The position numbers were made by a program, and so were the translations under genes. 64,000 bases of DNA, from contig JAMXBB010000011.1 of NCBI GenBank assembly GCA_024138015.1, positions 72,296,522 through 72,360,521 of the forward strand, read 5' to 3'. Shown here piece after piece: positions 11,607 to 23,799 of this stretch (positions are counted from its first letter, which is position 1; each line of letters opens with the position of its first letter). Source of the stretch: Lumnitzera littorea (lineage: Eukaryota > Streptophyta > Magnoliopsida > Myrtales > Combretaceae). The notes beneath the pieces are model-generated. The model was given only the letters and a program-made list of their open reading frames with translations, had not been told where the DNA came from and searched no databases.

Positions 11607-12040
11607 TGTTGATAGACTATTATAGACATGGACTTCTAAGCATAGGTTAGCCAAATCAGTGCTAATGAGAGTGTGGACTTTAGAGCACAAATTTGCTGAC
11701 TCAACCCATAAATTGAATGAAGGAAGACAAGAAAAAAGAAATCGCAAATAAGGCAAGTAAATAACCTCATAACTTTCCTCTTTATTCACTATAAAATCAA
11801 GAGTTAAAGAGGAGTTCTTAGGGCATTTATTACCTTCTTTATGTAGTCTAGTCATCTCCTTATAAATACAACATCATGCCTCATAACAAATAATGAAAAC
11901 CTTATCATTTTGCAAACACATTCTCTCTCTATCATTACCTTAATCATTAGGATCAAGTAACAACATATGCTTTATAAACTTTCACTAGTGAAGTCCTTTT
12001 GAATTACATTGTCAAAGTTTTCTCATACCCATTGACATTT
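11607..12040 (+). repeat. 3' LTR of Tat-type copy A
   Basis: Starts TGTTGATAGACTATTATAGA and aligns with both LTRs of copy B (46,287-48,188 and 53,756-54,276). TATA box TATAAATA at 11,861-11,868. The first 320 bp are well matched; the rest is diverged, so the right end is approximate. The antisense ORF lies immediately upstream. Confidence 0.7.
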
Positions 12041-12919
12041 TCAATATAGTTGAGACTTTAAATTACTATTTTTTTTCTATTTAGAAACCATATTTCAAAA
12101 AAGAAAAGTTATACACATTTATTCTCATGAAAAAGATTGTAAAGAATTTTTTATTCATTTTTTCCATGTAATTGTTTTTCAGAAAACTTGTAATTAATTT
12201 TGGTAGCAATGAATTATTTTCCTTTCACAAGTGCACTAAGCCCTTGTCCATGGGATTCTTTTCTTATGGTAAATTACATGAACAATCCTTTAAACTTTTG
12301 AAAATTACACAAACTTTTAGCCTTTTCAAAAATCTGTGCTTATCCTCCTTAAAAGCTAAGATGACAAATTAAGAGCATGAATATCCTTTAACAACTCTAA
12401 AAGTTATATACACTACCATGCCAACATCTTAAGAAACTCTATCTCCTAAGTAATTATACACTTTATCTCTAAGCTTTTTCACCAAAGTTTCTTCACACTT
12501 TTTAAAGTTATGTATACCCCATATTAATATTACTTTTTAAATCACTACTCTTAATATTATGTAAAAATAAATAGATTAATAAATATTATATTTGTTTAAT
12601 GTAATAGATATTAATATGCATAATAAATATTATATTTGTACATTTATAATACATGAATTATTAAATTAAAAATCTTAATTAATTAAATTTAGATATTTTT
12701 AATCCAATGATATTTTCAAAATAAGTAATAGTACAGGGACAATGAATTAATTTAAAGTTGATACCATTTAAAGTACAAATTTTTTTTTTAAAAAGTAAGT
12801 ACGAAAAGCTAACATATAGTTTTAAAGATCAACTATTTTATATTAACTAGTAAGTCCAAGACACTGTCACTCGTATTCAATTAACATTCAAAAGTTGACG
12901 ATACTTTACCCTATCATAA
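12041..12919. other. AT-rich stretch, no gene seen
   Basis: No coding sequence recognised. The part near 12,270-12,330 (TAAATTACATGAACAATCC and CTTTTGAAAATTACAC) has wording typical of AT-rich MITEs, but I could not pair its ends. It probably includes the left flank of the PIF element that follows. Confidence 0.4.
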
Positions 12920-14148
12920 AGCTTAATATTATTTTGAACGTATGTTACATAGTCTACAATATAATTATAGAAGATATAGGGTGGCAAATCTCTAATTTCT
13001 CTTTATTCATAATTTAAAACTTTGAAATTGAAATCACATTTATCCCTTTCATCTTCAACAATCATATTATGTGGAATTATACATGCTTTGATAATTTTCC
13101 CTGAATCCTCTTGATCTTAAAAGTGTAATGGCCCACAAACTATACAGGAGACTGTAACACTCTAAATGCTCATTTAACATCTTTTTTACATCCTTCTGGG
13201 TGTTTAGCAAATAGTTGCTCCTTTAGATTACATAGGTATGAAATTGATTTAACAAACGTAGATCACTTTAGACATATACCATCTATGAGATAATATCCTA
13301 TATAATAGTTTCATCCATTAACGGTATAGTACAATGGTGAAGCTTGTCTCTTTAAAACGTCATCAAAACGGAGTAAATGCTCTAACACATAATATCGTTA
13401 CAGGAGCTTGCAATACCAAAAAATATATGCTATATTTAAGTATCTACGAACTGATGGCTTCAAGCATGACTATTAGAGAATCGTGATCGTCTCAAGTATA
13501 TATGCCTTGTCATGTAACTAGATAATTCTTTCACTCCCAATGCATACTTCAATACTTCCTAACATGTTTGAAAATTCACATTGCTTTGCAACATTAAATA
13601 AGTACTCTATATTAGTAAGAGTAGGCATGTGTAAGTACTCATCACCGAAACAAGTAGTGACACCTTGAACAAATTCCTTAACACATTTTATAATTGTAAT
13701 CCAACCATACGCAAGTAGTCATTTAAAATATCTCTTATTGCTCCATATGCTAACATCTAGATAGCTATTGTGTACTTTTATAGTGGTAAAGTGCTAAGTT
13801 TACTAACAACATCCCTCTTTTGTTTGAAATATGGAGAATAATCTTAGAAGCTTATACAATGCGAAGGAGTAGAGCTTTCCTTATTCAAAATCTTCATTGA
13901 AATTACTCATAAGTATATATCAAATTATTTGAGAAATAGTTGTTATATAAACGATTATGTCACTCAACTCAACCTCTACTTAAGTACTTCCTCTTTTGTC
14001 TTCTTTGGGAAGAACTTTTGCAAAACTCTTCTAGCATTTCATATAAGGAATGAACCAACAACACCAACTTGCTCTCTTAAAGAAATAATTCTTTTACTAT
14101 TTCAATGGCTATACTTTCCATCTGAAAATCAGAGCTACTTGTTGACAT
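12920..14148 (-). pseudogene. PIF/Harbinger transposase (ORF2)
   Basis: Starts at ATG 14,148 (MSTSSSDFQMESIAIEIVKE). Recognisable family blocks in order: HNRLYNNYFSNNLIYTYE; MLAYGAIRDILNDYLRM; MLGSIE followed by CMHWEWKN-like sequence with a Trp turned into TGA; HIFFGIASSCNDI; a YYT-type block and YYLIDGI; LFAKHPEGCKKDV; and EDSGKIIKACIIPHNMIVED. These span the DDE nuclease of PIF-type transposases, which cut DNA at TTA/TAA targets. Several frameshifts and stops make it a pseudogene. ORF1 of the same element lies upstream on the - strand. Confidence 0.87.
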
Positions 14149-14640
14149 GATTATATTGAGAGAGCAAAGAATGTAGATGCTTTAAATGGAAATGAGAATA
14201 GATAGTGCATAGTGGAGTATGTATTTGTATGCATTTATATGTATATATATGAATATATAGAACCAAATTTGCTACTTTTATAATGGCTACTTTTGCAACA
14301 ACCACTTTTATAACAATAAATTTTTTTGAATTAATTTGAGTGATAGATAGTTGTTACAATAGATAAATTTTTCGTATTAGTTTGAGTAGGTAATACTTTC
14401 TAACAGCTTTTTTTTTTTTTTTTGTCCCCTTAAAAAAGTCATGGCTAGATTATTTTACAATGAGTTTTCATTACCAAATAATGAAAATTGATACAATGGC
14501 AGAAATAAGTTCCTTAACACATTTGAGTTTTACATAGTTATACAACAATAAATTCTACTAATGAAAGCTGATTCAAAATTGTTAGCTCAATATAAAACTG
14601 GTATCTACTTTTTATCATCAATATCTCCCACTCAAGCTAC
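14149..14640. other. Spacer between PIF ORF2 and ORF1
   Basis: AT-rich, with short TA-rich runs near 14,220-14,260 and a T tract near 14,410. No coding signal seen. Spacing fits the gap between the two ORFs of a Pong/PIF element. Confidence 0.4.
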
Positions 14641-15332
14641 TTTCGACGTTCCTTCTATTCCTAAACTTCAACAAATTTACACAAGACCTTGATACTATCC
14701 TGGTCTATGCTACCTAGGTCTTCCAATTTCAAAATAAGTCCTACATTGCCTTGTTATTTTCCAGTTTTTCTTTCCTCTTCCTTTTGGTTACCACTCTACT
14801 GATGGGGCATCTAACTTGTTCAATAATCTCATCGTTTATTAATATATCATTATTCAGGAATGAACTTATAGATGCTCCATCTTTATCAAACTTAGTCTGC
14901 TTGCTTTGGCTTTTTTCACATTTCTAACTTCAAACCCCTGTTTCGGTTTATTAAGCAATATCGACCAATAATGCTCCATTATTCATTGTTTTCTCTCACT
15001 TTGTTCAAACAAATCATGAGCATCTTTTATATGGTCTTACTCATTCTTTCCATGTTGTCCCCATCATCTTATTTAATCATAGTAAGCTCTAAATTTCATC
15101 ACATCCTTTGAGATGTTATGCCACGGAGCCTTACATTGTTGCCAGGATCACTTTTGGGAATTCTTGTTCTTCTAGTAAGCTAGTCCCTTCTCAAAGCTTT
15201 CATGAACTCATTATTGAAAAGTGTGTAATGGTTGGTCATGTCTAACAATTGAGTCTTTACAAACCCTTAACCATACATAAATAAAATGTTTGTCATCAAT
15301 CTACTCCCATTTCATTTTATGGCAGTCTTGTT
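14640..15332 (-). pseudogene. PIF/Pong ORF1 (SANT/trihelix-like), main part
   Basis: - strand reading: FIYVWLRVCKDSIVRHDQ, VHESFEKGL, KAPWHNISKDVMKFRAYY, HIKDAHDLFE and KGRGKKNWKITRQC. This is the wording of the SANT/trihelix-like ORF1 of PIF/Pong elements, also annotated in plants as NAM-associated or glutathione S-transferase T3-like proteins. In autonomous Pong/PIF elements ORF1 is needed together with the transposase. Stops are scattered through it. The solo LTR 15,333-17,707 cuts it; it resumes at 17,713. Confidence 0.75.
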
Positions 15333-17707
15333 TATCACACCCCGAAGTGGTAAAGTTGTAATAGTCCCACCATGTAAATCATTTTAAGATAGAAGGTGAC
15401 TTTACAGTCACTATCTTAAAAGTGATTTACACAAAGCATCCATGACTAACCTATTTTGAAGTAAACAGTTCAAAAATTAAACATGTTATTTAACTATAGA
15501 ATTATGAAAAATACATATTTACACTAAAATAATTTGAGTATATTTATATGATGCAGTAACCTGATCATAATCTACTTGAGTAACACATAAATTGTTACTA
15601 AAAGCTTTAAAAATAAAATCCAAACTTGAGAGTGTAATTGATAATCAGGTTTTTATCCTCACTCTCCAAGATCCAGTAGTTGCTAACTTTAGGGTAGTTA
15701 TGCTGTCACTTCTTAATTAGCTCTTGCAACAATATCTATAGAAATATGAGTAACCAATAGCTCAGTAAGTTAGGATGAAGACATAAAACCATAAATCCAT
15801 AAATCAAGCACAAACAGGGTTATCACTCAATTATTTTAATGTAACGCGGTAAGCAAATACTATTACACGATATTGTTCAGTTCGTCATCAAATTAGAGAA
15901 ATTATACCCACTCTAATCTCAAGCCTTCGAAATATAATGAAGTATCGATCCTAACTTACCTGAACTTCCCACTTACTCACTCAAGACACGACTCCTACAA
16001 ACTATCGCTAATAATCTCATAATACAAATGTTGTTTTAGTTTCCACATAACTATTATAAATAGGTTTTATTCTAAAATTCTTATTATTATCTTCAATTTA
16101 GAGTTTTATTATACCTAATTACTTAGGTTTTGTCTTTTATAATTATTCTTAATTTAAACTAAGTTCTGATTCCATTTCATAAATCTGATTCTGATTTAGG
16201 TTCTATAGGTGTTATATATAATCTTTAGATTTCGTTTCGAACCACAATATAAAATTAATCACATTATATTTGGGTATCATAAATATCATATTTTGTCTCT
16301 AACTAGTATTCTAGTTCGTATAATATACCATAATCCTAATTTAACTATCCATTTAGCTCTTGATATGAGAAAAAAAAATTACATTTTTCATATAATTATA
16401 TAAATTTATATTCCATATCAAATTTATTTTATATTAATATTATTATAATATTATGAATTTTGGTATAATATTTTCTACTCATTAATTTCCTATATTTACA
16501 TATTATATGTTATTATGTAATTTGCTCCTAAATTACTTATTTAATATTCTAACACTACATATATCATCCTTTATTATCCAAAAACATATCAAAATATCTA
16601 ATTATATCCTAAATCAAAATTATACCTAATTAACCCTAAATTACCAAAATAAACTTAAAATATATCAATTGACCTCTTACATAAATAATACATAATACAC
16701 CTAATAATTACATCTAACATCCTAAATGTTACAAATAACATACTACATCAAAATTAAACATCCTAAATCTATACATAAAAAATATTTCAAAATACTAAAT
16801 TTCATAATTTTCTAACTTAATTTACTATTTTTAATAATTTTGACAAAATTAAGTAAGAAATTTGACTTACTTGGACGAATGGCCTCTAGCCACCAACAAT
16901 GGGTCCCACTATGTTGGCAACTCCAAGCAATGAGGTAGCTATCTAATGGTGGTGACCATTTCTCTCGAGGTGATTGTTAGGTTCAATTTCCACTCTATTG
17001 CCCTATTTGTACTATAATTTTGCTATCTTTTGTAAAAATTCTCTTTCCTCTTTTCTCTTCTTTCCCTAATTTTTTCTAAATTCTAAAATTACCAAAATGA
17101 GTTTTGAGGGAGGTCTACTATTTTCATATAGCTAATTAGGTTTTTCTTTAATTTTACAAATGTCATATGTCTCTTATCCTCTTCCATTTCCATTTTCTAT
17201 TTGGCTAATTATTATTGGTTAATTTTCTTCTTTAGTTTTTAGAGTGACATACCCCAATTGCAAGCATTTTCACACTTTATCTTGATTTTTCCTTAATTAT
17301 TTATAAATTCTCTTTAATTATTTGGTATTAATTTAGTATATTTTGAGTATTTTACGTAATTTCGCATATTTTTATCAGATGTAAATATATATATAGTGCA
17401 AATAAATACTCACAAATATTATTTAAGTTGTTTTATGATTTTTAGTATGCACATAATTTATTTTTATCCGTTCGCTAATTATTAGAATTCATTTTACATG
17501 TTTTCGATAAATAATAAGAAATTTACATATAATTCAATATTATAAAAATTAATTATTTTATTATTTATTTTCCTAAATCTAAATTCGTATTATCACTTTT
17601 ACTAATATTTATAACTTCATCATAAAATTTGAATTTGATCAGATAATTTACTCGATCACCCTAAATTTTATGGATTGAGCCCCGAATATCAAATTGTAGG
17701 GCTTACA
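15333..17707 (-). mobile_element. Solo LTR C (long Ty3/gypsy-type LTR)
   Basis: 2,375 bp, - strand, starting TGTAAGCCCTACAATTTG and ending GGGGTGTGATA, with flanks TTGTT and TCGTT as a 4/5 target duplication. It aligns with solo LTR D (25,330-28,275) through blocks such as ACTAAAAATCATA near the middle and CGGGGTGT at the end. It has no internal domain. It splits PIF ORF1, whose reading frame resumes on the other side. Confidence 0.8.
15374..15430. other. Near-perfect hairpin near the 3' end of solo LTR C
   Basis: Arms GTAAATCATTTTAAGATAG (15,374-15,392) and CTATCTTAAAAGTGATTTAC (15,411-15,430) pair with a single unpaired base, around an 18-nt loop. The corresponding part of solo LTR D pairs much less well. 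Confidence 0.6.
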
Positions 17708-17712
17708 TCGTT

Positions 17713-17870
17713 CATTATCATTATCATCTCCATCCTCAAAATTTATTTGTGTTAGATATTGTGAGTATTGCGAACTTATGTTACTTGGTGTTTGCAATGA
17801 CTAATCAAATGGGATTTGAGTAGGAGTTATTTTAATCGAAGTGTGTTATTGAATTTTTTTTTGTACAAAG
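17713..17870 (-). pseudogene. PIF/Pong ORF1, N-terminal part
   Basis: Immediately beyond solo LTR C the - strand reads QTPSNISSQYSQYLTQINF then EDGDDNDNER without a stop, after ITPTQIPFD and one TAG. Joined across the LTR site it leads straight into the ORF1 block at 15,332. Low-complexity acidic and Gln/Ser-rich N-termini are usual for this protein. Confidence 0.6.
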
Positions 17871-18293
17871 TTAGGAGGATATTGAAAACATAAAGGTAAG
17901 AGAGTTAGGGATTGGTAAAATTAAACGAAGGAGGAAAAAAGGGATGATTGAATAGTTCGACAATGGCTTTAGATTAAGATTATTACTCTCATGGGAATAA
18001 AGAGTAATTACTACTCTAAGTTTGAGCAAACTTAAAAGAAAAAGAACCAATAATCAAATTATTTTATATAGAGATTATTATTGTTAATTAATTAAAATCC
18101 AATAACTAGTGGTGCTATCTTTATGTCTCTCTTTGAGTCTATACCTCTGGATCGATTGATTAAGGTTAATAATACAAAGGTGACCTTCTTTAGATTTGTT
18201 CTTTTGCTTTTTTTTTTTTTTTTTTTGCCCTAATTTGTTTGATTCTTTTAGGTAGATAGAGTTAATGTTTTGGTGGAGATTTTTTATAATTAA

Positions 18294-18707
18294 GGTAGCA
18301 TTTGGTTGTGTAATTTTTATTGTATTAGATTAAATAAAAAATTTTGTCTCATGTTTACTTCAAAACTTGGTGATTAGATAAAAATTGGGTTGATGAACTG
18401 AATAAAATACTTAAATTTTGTTACATCTATACTATGATACAAAAATGAAATTTACTGAATAAAAAAAAATATTTTTCATTCTCAAAAATATTTCTTCATA
18501 TTATAATATTGAGTTAATCAATTTTTTATTAGATATTACGATAAATTATTTATTTTATAATATAAATAATTAATTTTTAATATAAGTTTTATATCTAATA
18601 CTATGCAAATTAAATATGGTACAATAAACTTGTATTGTCCAATTCTTTTTACACTTCTCCTATCCAGTTATCATTATCTAGTTTAATCTTTACAACAAAA
18701 TGCTACC
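18294..18707. mobile_element. Tourist-like MITE
   Basis: 414 bp bounded by inverted ends GGTAGCATTTGGTTG and CAACAAAATGCTACC, flanked by TAA on both sides (18,291-18,293 and 18,708-18,710). The 3-bp TAA duplication points to the PIF/Harbinger superfamily. The interior is AT-rich and non-coding. Confidence 0.78.
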
Positions 18708-18710
18708 TAA

Positions 18711-20240
18711 AACTCAATAAAAGCTATATTGATTGTGGGTAAAGTAAAGAAGATAATATATAAAGGTAAGTTCCGGTAGATATGTTATTTAATTGATTGA
18801 AAGTTAAGTTCCTCTAAGTTTTGCGACAACTTTTATACTCTTGCTTGTTTTTATTTAGAGTCAATGCCAATAATTGGATGTTCGATATTTTTTATTTTTA
18901 CAAAACACAGGTTACTTAAGTATAAAGAATGAAAATTCAGATACTTCATATGAAAAAGTGTAAAAATACAAGTATCCCAAGTGTGATTTGCCTTGGACTT
19001 TTTAGCTGACGCAGTGCTAATGGTGTAGTTGATGTAGGAATGATAATCGGTAAATATATTTAATTAGCAAGAAAAAATGTTAAAAACATTTAAAAAGTTG
19101 GGAAACAAGAAAAAGGAAAAATGAAGAGTGACCGTTTTCCAATATCCAAGCACTCCCTAGCCATGGCCACATCTCATTTTTCTGTTTTTTATTTTTCAAT
19201 TTACCGCTTTCTTTAATAAAAAAAAAAAAAGGTTTCCAGCATATATTTAATTCATTTTCAACGGATTTTTTCTTTTTCTTTTTTTTGCATTTTCCTGTAT
19301 TTTTAACGTTAATTAATTAAATAAATATAATTAATTACCACATCAGCTTTTTAAGATGGTAAAAACAGATTTTTTAAAAAGTTTATGTCTGTATAATTTA
19401 TAAAGCTTTCCCCGGATAATCTGTGTTACATTTCTCTTTATACATACATACATATATTTATATATATATATATATATATATGCGAAAAAGGTATTAACAA
19501 TTGCAAAAATAATTACCGCCAGGAAAATAAGAGATAGAAACATTGACGGTTAAATGGTGATGTAATCTAAGCAAGTTTTAAGCACATTTCCTGGAAGCAC
19601 CGGTAAAATTAGACCAATTTATCCTTGGGTAAAAATACAAGGCACATGGTTTTGAATATTGGAGAAAGATAAAAGCCTCTTCCGCTCATGCTCCGTTGAC
19701 TGCGCCGCCCCTTCATTGTCATTCATGACACTCGATCTCAATTATTCGCAATTCATCGTCTTACTTTCTGTCGGCGTACTTTTCCATCCGTTGGAAGATA
19801 GGTAATTTTCTTCTTTTCTTATTTTTTTCATTTTTATTTACTGCCGCCCCCATTTACATGGTCAATTCAAAGGGGATAATTCATTTCTGACTAGTATTTT
19901 GTTAATTCATAAAAATATCTAAATATATAATTAAGTTTAATAAGAATTGATTTCCTTTATGATCATAATATTCATTCAAATGTTGTGTGAGGTATGTAGC
20001 TCTTTCTACAATAATTCTGCTTGCTCCACTCATTTAACTATTTTTGTTCGATTAAATTCAAGTGACATTTAGCATTTAAATCGGTACCAATTCCCTCGCA
20101 CGGTCGAAGAGTTGATGGAAAAAATTCATCTTAAACACAATAATTATAATAAACTCATTTAGGAATAACAGTAAAAAGGAAGAAAAATAATAGCGCAAAA
20201 CAAAACTTGAGAAAAGTGCTTTAATTTTAGAAAATATCAC
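18711..20240. other. AT-rich stretch, no gene confirmed
   Basis: No coding sequence recognised. It contains a TA microsatellite (19,441-19,482) and a GC-richer patch at 19,680-19,800 that ends in AAGATAGGTAATTT, a possible splice donor. That patch could be a 5' non-coding exon, but nothing downstream supports a gene. Confidence 0.35.
19441..19482. repeat. TA/CATA microsatellite
   Basis: (CATA)n leading into an uninterrupted (TA)n run. Confidence 0.9.
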
Positions 20241-20243
20241 TAA

Positions 20244-21020
20244 GGTCATGTCTTATTGAGGGTATTTGCCAATTATTCTCGTATTAAACTCCTTACTTTT
20301 ATTGATAAAATACAAGTAGCACGAGATGCTTAACTTTATTGGGTATCAAAATAAATATCGATAGTTAGCATATATTTTTTTAGGATATGTTTATCAATAG
20401 GTTATTTAAGGATGTACTTAGGGTGCTAAAACCGCTGTAGTTTAGCAGTATGAATATTGGTCTTTCAATGAAAATAATTAGATTTGAATCTCTACTTCCT
20501 TAGTTGCAACAAGGGATATGGCGAAAAAAAAATGTACTTAAGGTACTATATCAACATCCTAAATAATTTTATTTTTTAAGCAACTTTTCACTTTTTCAAT
20601 GGTTCACTAAAGTTGATTATTAAATTTTTTAATCTTTTTTGTGAGTGTCATGTTTGTTACTTTTGAAATCAATATATAATGACATGCTTATCAATGCGAT
20701 GCTTAAGAAGATACTTAGGTTGCTACATCAACACTCTAAGTAAACTCTTCTTTCTAAGTAACTTTCCACCTTATTAATGGTCACTTTACGAAAATTACCT
20801 AGCAATTTTTTAAACTTTGTGGGTCTCATGTTCATTACTTTTAAAACCAATATATAAAATTCTTTGAAGGTAAGGTATTTGGCACGAAAATATGTACCAA
20901 GTGTCAGTGCTTATTTTGGCACTCCAATGGAGTTAAGCACCTCATGATAGTTGTCCTTTATCAATAAAATTAAAGTGAATAGTATGGAAATATTTACCAA
21001 GCATTATGGTAAACATGACC
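20244..21020. mobile_element. Long-TIR Tourist-like MITE with internal duplication
   Basis: 777 bp. The left arm (20,244-20,342) starts GGTCATGTCTTATTGAGG; the right arm (20,923-21,020) ends GGTAAACATGACC. They form a roughly 100-bp imperfect inverted repeat sharing AGTTAAGCA-CTC and TTTATCAATAAAA. TAA flanks both sides (20,241-20,243 and 21,021-21,023). The interior holds two tandem units of about 175 bp (20,385-20,676 and 20,681-20,855); the first carries a SINE. Confidence 0.72.
20429..20531 (+). mobile_element. tRNA-derived SINE
   Basis: 103 bp with a tRNA-like head: GTAGTTTAGCAGTATG resembles an A box and GATTTGAATCTC a B box, followed by a short body and a poly(A) of nine. It is flanked by 17-bp duplications ATGTACTTAGGGTGCTA (20,412-20,428) and ATGTACTTAAGGTACTA (20,532-20,548) with two differences. 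The neighbouring tandem unit at 20,700-20,730 shows the same site without the insert. Confidence 0.8.
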
Positions 21021-21291
21021 TAACAATCTAATACCTAGTTGACCTTCCCAACTCATAAACCGATCAAATCTTGTGGTAAATATGTGAAGATGGTGCATCT
21101 ATGGTGATGAAAATAGTTGGAAATTGGCGAATATCATCTATCTAAAAGAAGGAATCTTCAAATGTATAAATCTATACAAGTAATTTTACTTTTAAGAGAA
21201 TTTGAAATGCTAAATTGCAGGAGTGTAAGTGAGAGGTGTACAAGGTTTCAATAATACTAATGGCACATATAGTTTGCAAAATAAAATATAA

Positions 21292-22161
21292 GGGGAATGG
21301 AATAGTAATTATTGGGGAATGTAATAAGTGTGTAATAAAGCATGAATGATCATTATGATATTTATTTAAACATAATGGAATTAGCATGATATCATTCACT
21401 TAGATAACTTGTAATAGAGAATACACATTGAATAAGGGTTGAAATTCCAAAATTGCCCTTTAGTATACAATAGAAACAAAATAAACTAACAAAACCTAAA
21501 GCCCTAAATCGATAGTTTTTCCCCATCATCATTACCCCATGTCTTCATCATAGAAGCCTTGATTGCACAAGTCGCCGATGTCTTTGTTTGAGCCACAATT
21601 GTGTGACCCATTGCATCCATGCTCCCTAGTCTAAGTTGTTCCCCCATCACTAAGCTAACAACACACAAAGGTTCACAAAATATGAAGCCTTAGTAGAAGT
21701 ACGTAAGCTACTCTCCCAAGCAAACTAAAGTCGTAAAGGTACATGATTCGCCCACATATCCTTCAAGAGTCCTTAGGATTGACCAACGAGAGGGAGATGA
21801 AGGCTTCCTATGGTAGCGGATGAGTGATCGGAGTGGTTAGGTAAGGTTTCAACAAGTGCAAAGTCGAAATAGATGAGTTGATGACTACAACCTAAATACA
21901 ACGGTAGGAAGGAGTAGAGAGTGTTATGTTAGGTTAGATGATATTATTTGATGGTAGATGATGTCAATCTTCATTTCCAATGGGGTATTATTAGGATAAA
22001 ACAAGGGAAAAGGATTAGGAATGTGAATTCATGGCCACAACTAAAGAATTTCAATTCCTCCACTTTTAGAAATGGGATTCCTTGGGAAACCAATTACTTA
22101 GGCCTTAAAAGCAACTAGGTATGGGAATTGAAAGTTACCTTGGAAATATTCCATTCCCTCC
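21292..22161. mobile_element. Possible non-autonomous DNA transposon
   Basis: Ends GGGGAATGGAATA (left) and TATTCCATTCCCTCC (right) are inverted; the left flank is TAA and the right flank TAC. The interior (21,480-21,950) is richer in GC than its surroundings but shows no protein I recognise. Pairing beyond about 15 bp is weak, so the boundaries are tentative. Confidence 0.35.
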
Positions 22162-22404
22162 TACTGAATATGCTGTAATATGCCACATAAATGGATTAGT
22201 AATATAGAAGTAGCAATAAAATTATAACACATGAAAATACAAACTCATTATTATTAATATGTCACTAAATTTTATTAATACTTATCCATAATTTATCAAA
22301 ATACATGATGTATTAATAATAATGAATCTTTTTTCATCTAGATGGAGCCACAACTGTCACTTTGTAAAAATGTTGTATTTAATTTTAAATCGTGTTATAT
22401 TATC

Positions 22405-23305
22405 GTACTTTGTCCAATGTTACAAAATAATGTTTCTTGAACTAAGAAATTATATTCATCACAAATTACAATTATAGCACCAGTTATGTGGTTGTCTATG
22501 GAACAAAAGAATTGGTTTATTAGCTTTTATTGGATTGGGTTAGATGGACAAAAAGAAAAAAATTGTTTGTTGTTAATATCCAAAAATAATAGGCCAACTC
22601 CTCTTCCCTCTTTGATCTGTCTTCCCTCGCATTTGTATTAGAAATTCAAATAACGGAAGATTCAAACCAATTAGAAGCGGCGGCAAAAAATTAAAGGTTT
22701 AAAAAAATGAAAGAAAAAGGATGAAACTAAACATAATTATTTTGTTTGAAAAACCTCATCCATCTTTGATTGAATCGCAATAATAAATTATAATGATATT
22801 CCAAAAAATGGAAAGCTCAAACCACTAACAGCGACGGGAAAAAAAAATATATATATATATATATAAATAATAAATAAATGTTTTGCTTGACAACTATGTC
22901 CATCTGTAAGTTCATCAACCAGAAATAATAAAGTTATAATGATATTTCAAAAAACTTTATAGAAATCTTAAATATCTAAAATATCATATTTCTACTTTAG
23001 AAAATATTAACATTATAAGACTTTTCATTAAATATAGCACTTAAATATTCTTTTTATGTAAAAATATTGTTGTAAATTTACAGTTGTCCATCCAAGTCAA
23101 TTTATTAACTGATTTGACCCATACGAGTCCATAAAATGTTAACTAAATCAATATAACTCTGAATCGGACGATGAGTGACTTGAAAAAGTAATTTAAAGTG
23201 CGTATTTCTGTACAAAGTCGACTTGGTATTGCACTGGAGAACAAATTTACTAGCACCAAGATTTTTTTCATAAGGTTGTCAATTCGGTACTTTAGAAAGC
23301 AAATG
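22405..23305 (+). repeat. Direct duplication, left copy
   Basis: Matches 24,220-25,014 through blocks including GGTTGTCTATGGAACAAAAG, CGGAAGATTCAAACCAATTA, TTGTTTGAAAAAC and ACTTTAGAAAGCAAATG. It carries an AT microsatellite (22,847-22,866). Non-coding; origin unknown. Confidence 0.75.
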
Positions 23306-23799
23306 TCTCTTGCATGTACGAGATTGAGGATTCTTCAATCCCCAATAAAGTCACTTTGCTTTTCGAAAAGCTGCAAATATTTTTACGTCGTTTGAATGGT
23401 AGAATTACATTTATTTTTCATGTTCTAATAGGATAATCTTCCAAAGTCATCATCAAATAAATTTTAGAGTACTTAAATTTATATCATCTATTATTTTGGT
23501 CCTGCTTGTAATTGTCTGTATAAATACTTTTTATGGTCTGTCTCTGCAGATAAAAACTTACACAAATTTTATGTATTATTAGTTTAATTTTTTTCCAAAA
23601 AATTGACGGTTAAGACCATCGATCAATATATATCCCCAAGGAAAGTGAAAGCTTTATTTTTTTTCAACTCTTAAGAAGGACACCAAGCATTAGCTTTCTT
23701 TTACTAAAAATTACAAAAAAAAAAAAAAATGAAATCCCCTATTGATTATGTGTCAAGAAAGTGTCGCAGGGGTACTTAATTAAAAAAAGAAGAAGAAGA

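Larger units (their letters stand above)
1..12040 (+). mobile_element. Tat-type Ty3/gypsy element, copy A, 3' part
   Basis: The left end of the window lies inside an LTR retrotransposon read on the + strand. In order it shows the integrase C-terminus, 34-bp tandem repeats, an antisense ORF region, and a 3' LTR starting at 11,607. The same order recurs in copy B (46,287-54,276), and the two align with matching blocks throughout. Two younger insertions split copy A: 2,323-8,782 and 10,580-11,098. gag, protease and RT would lie left of the window. Assignment to the Tat lineage rests on the integrase wording and on an extra antisense ORF between pol and the 3' LTR, a known feature of that lineage. 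The exact right end (about 12,040) is uncertain because the LTR tail is diverged. Confidence 0.75.

Noticed and set aside
19680..19805. Possible 5' non-coding exon ending at a GTAATT donor
   Set aside because: No acceptor or coding exon follows; kept only as a remark on the stretch.
20429..20531. Functional tRNA gene
   Set aside because: It has A/B-box-like words but no foldable cloverleaf that I can see, and poly(A) plus 17-bp duplications mark it as a SINE.
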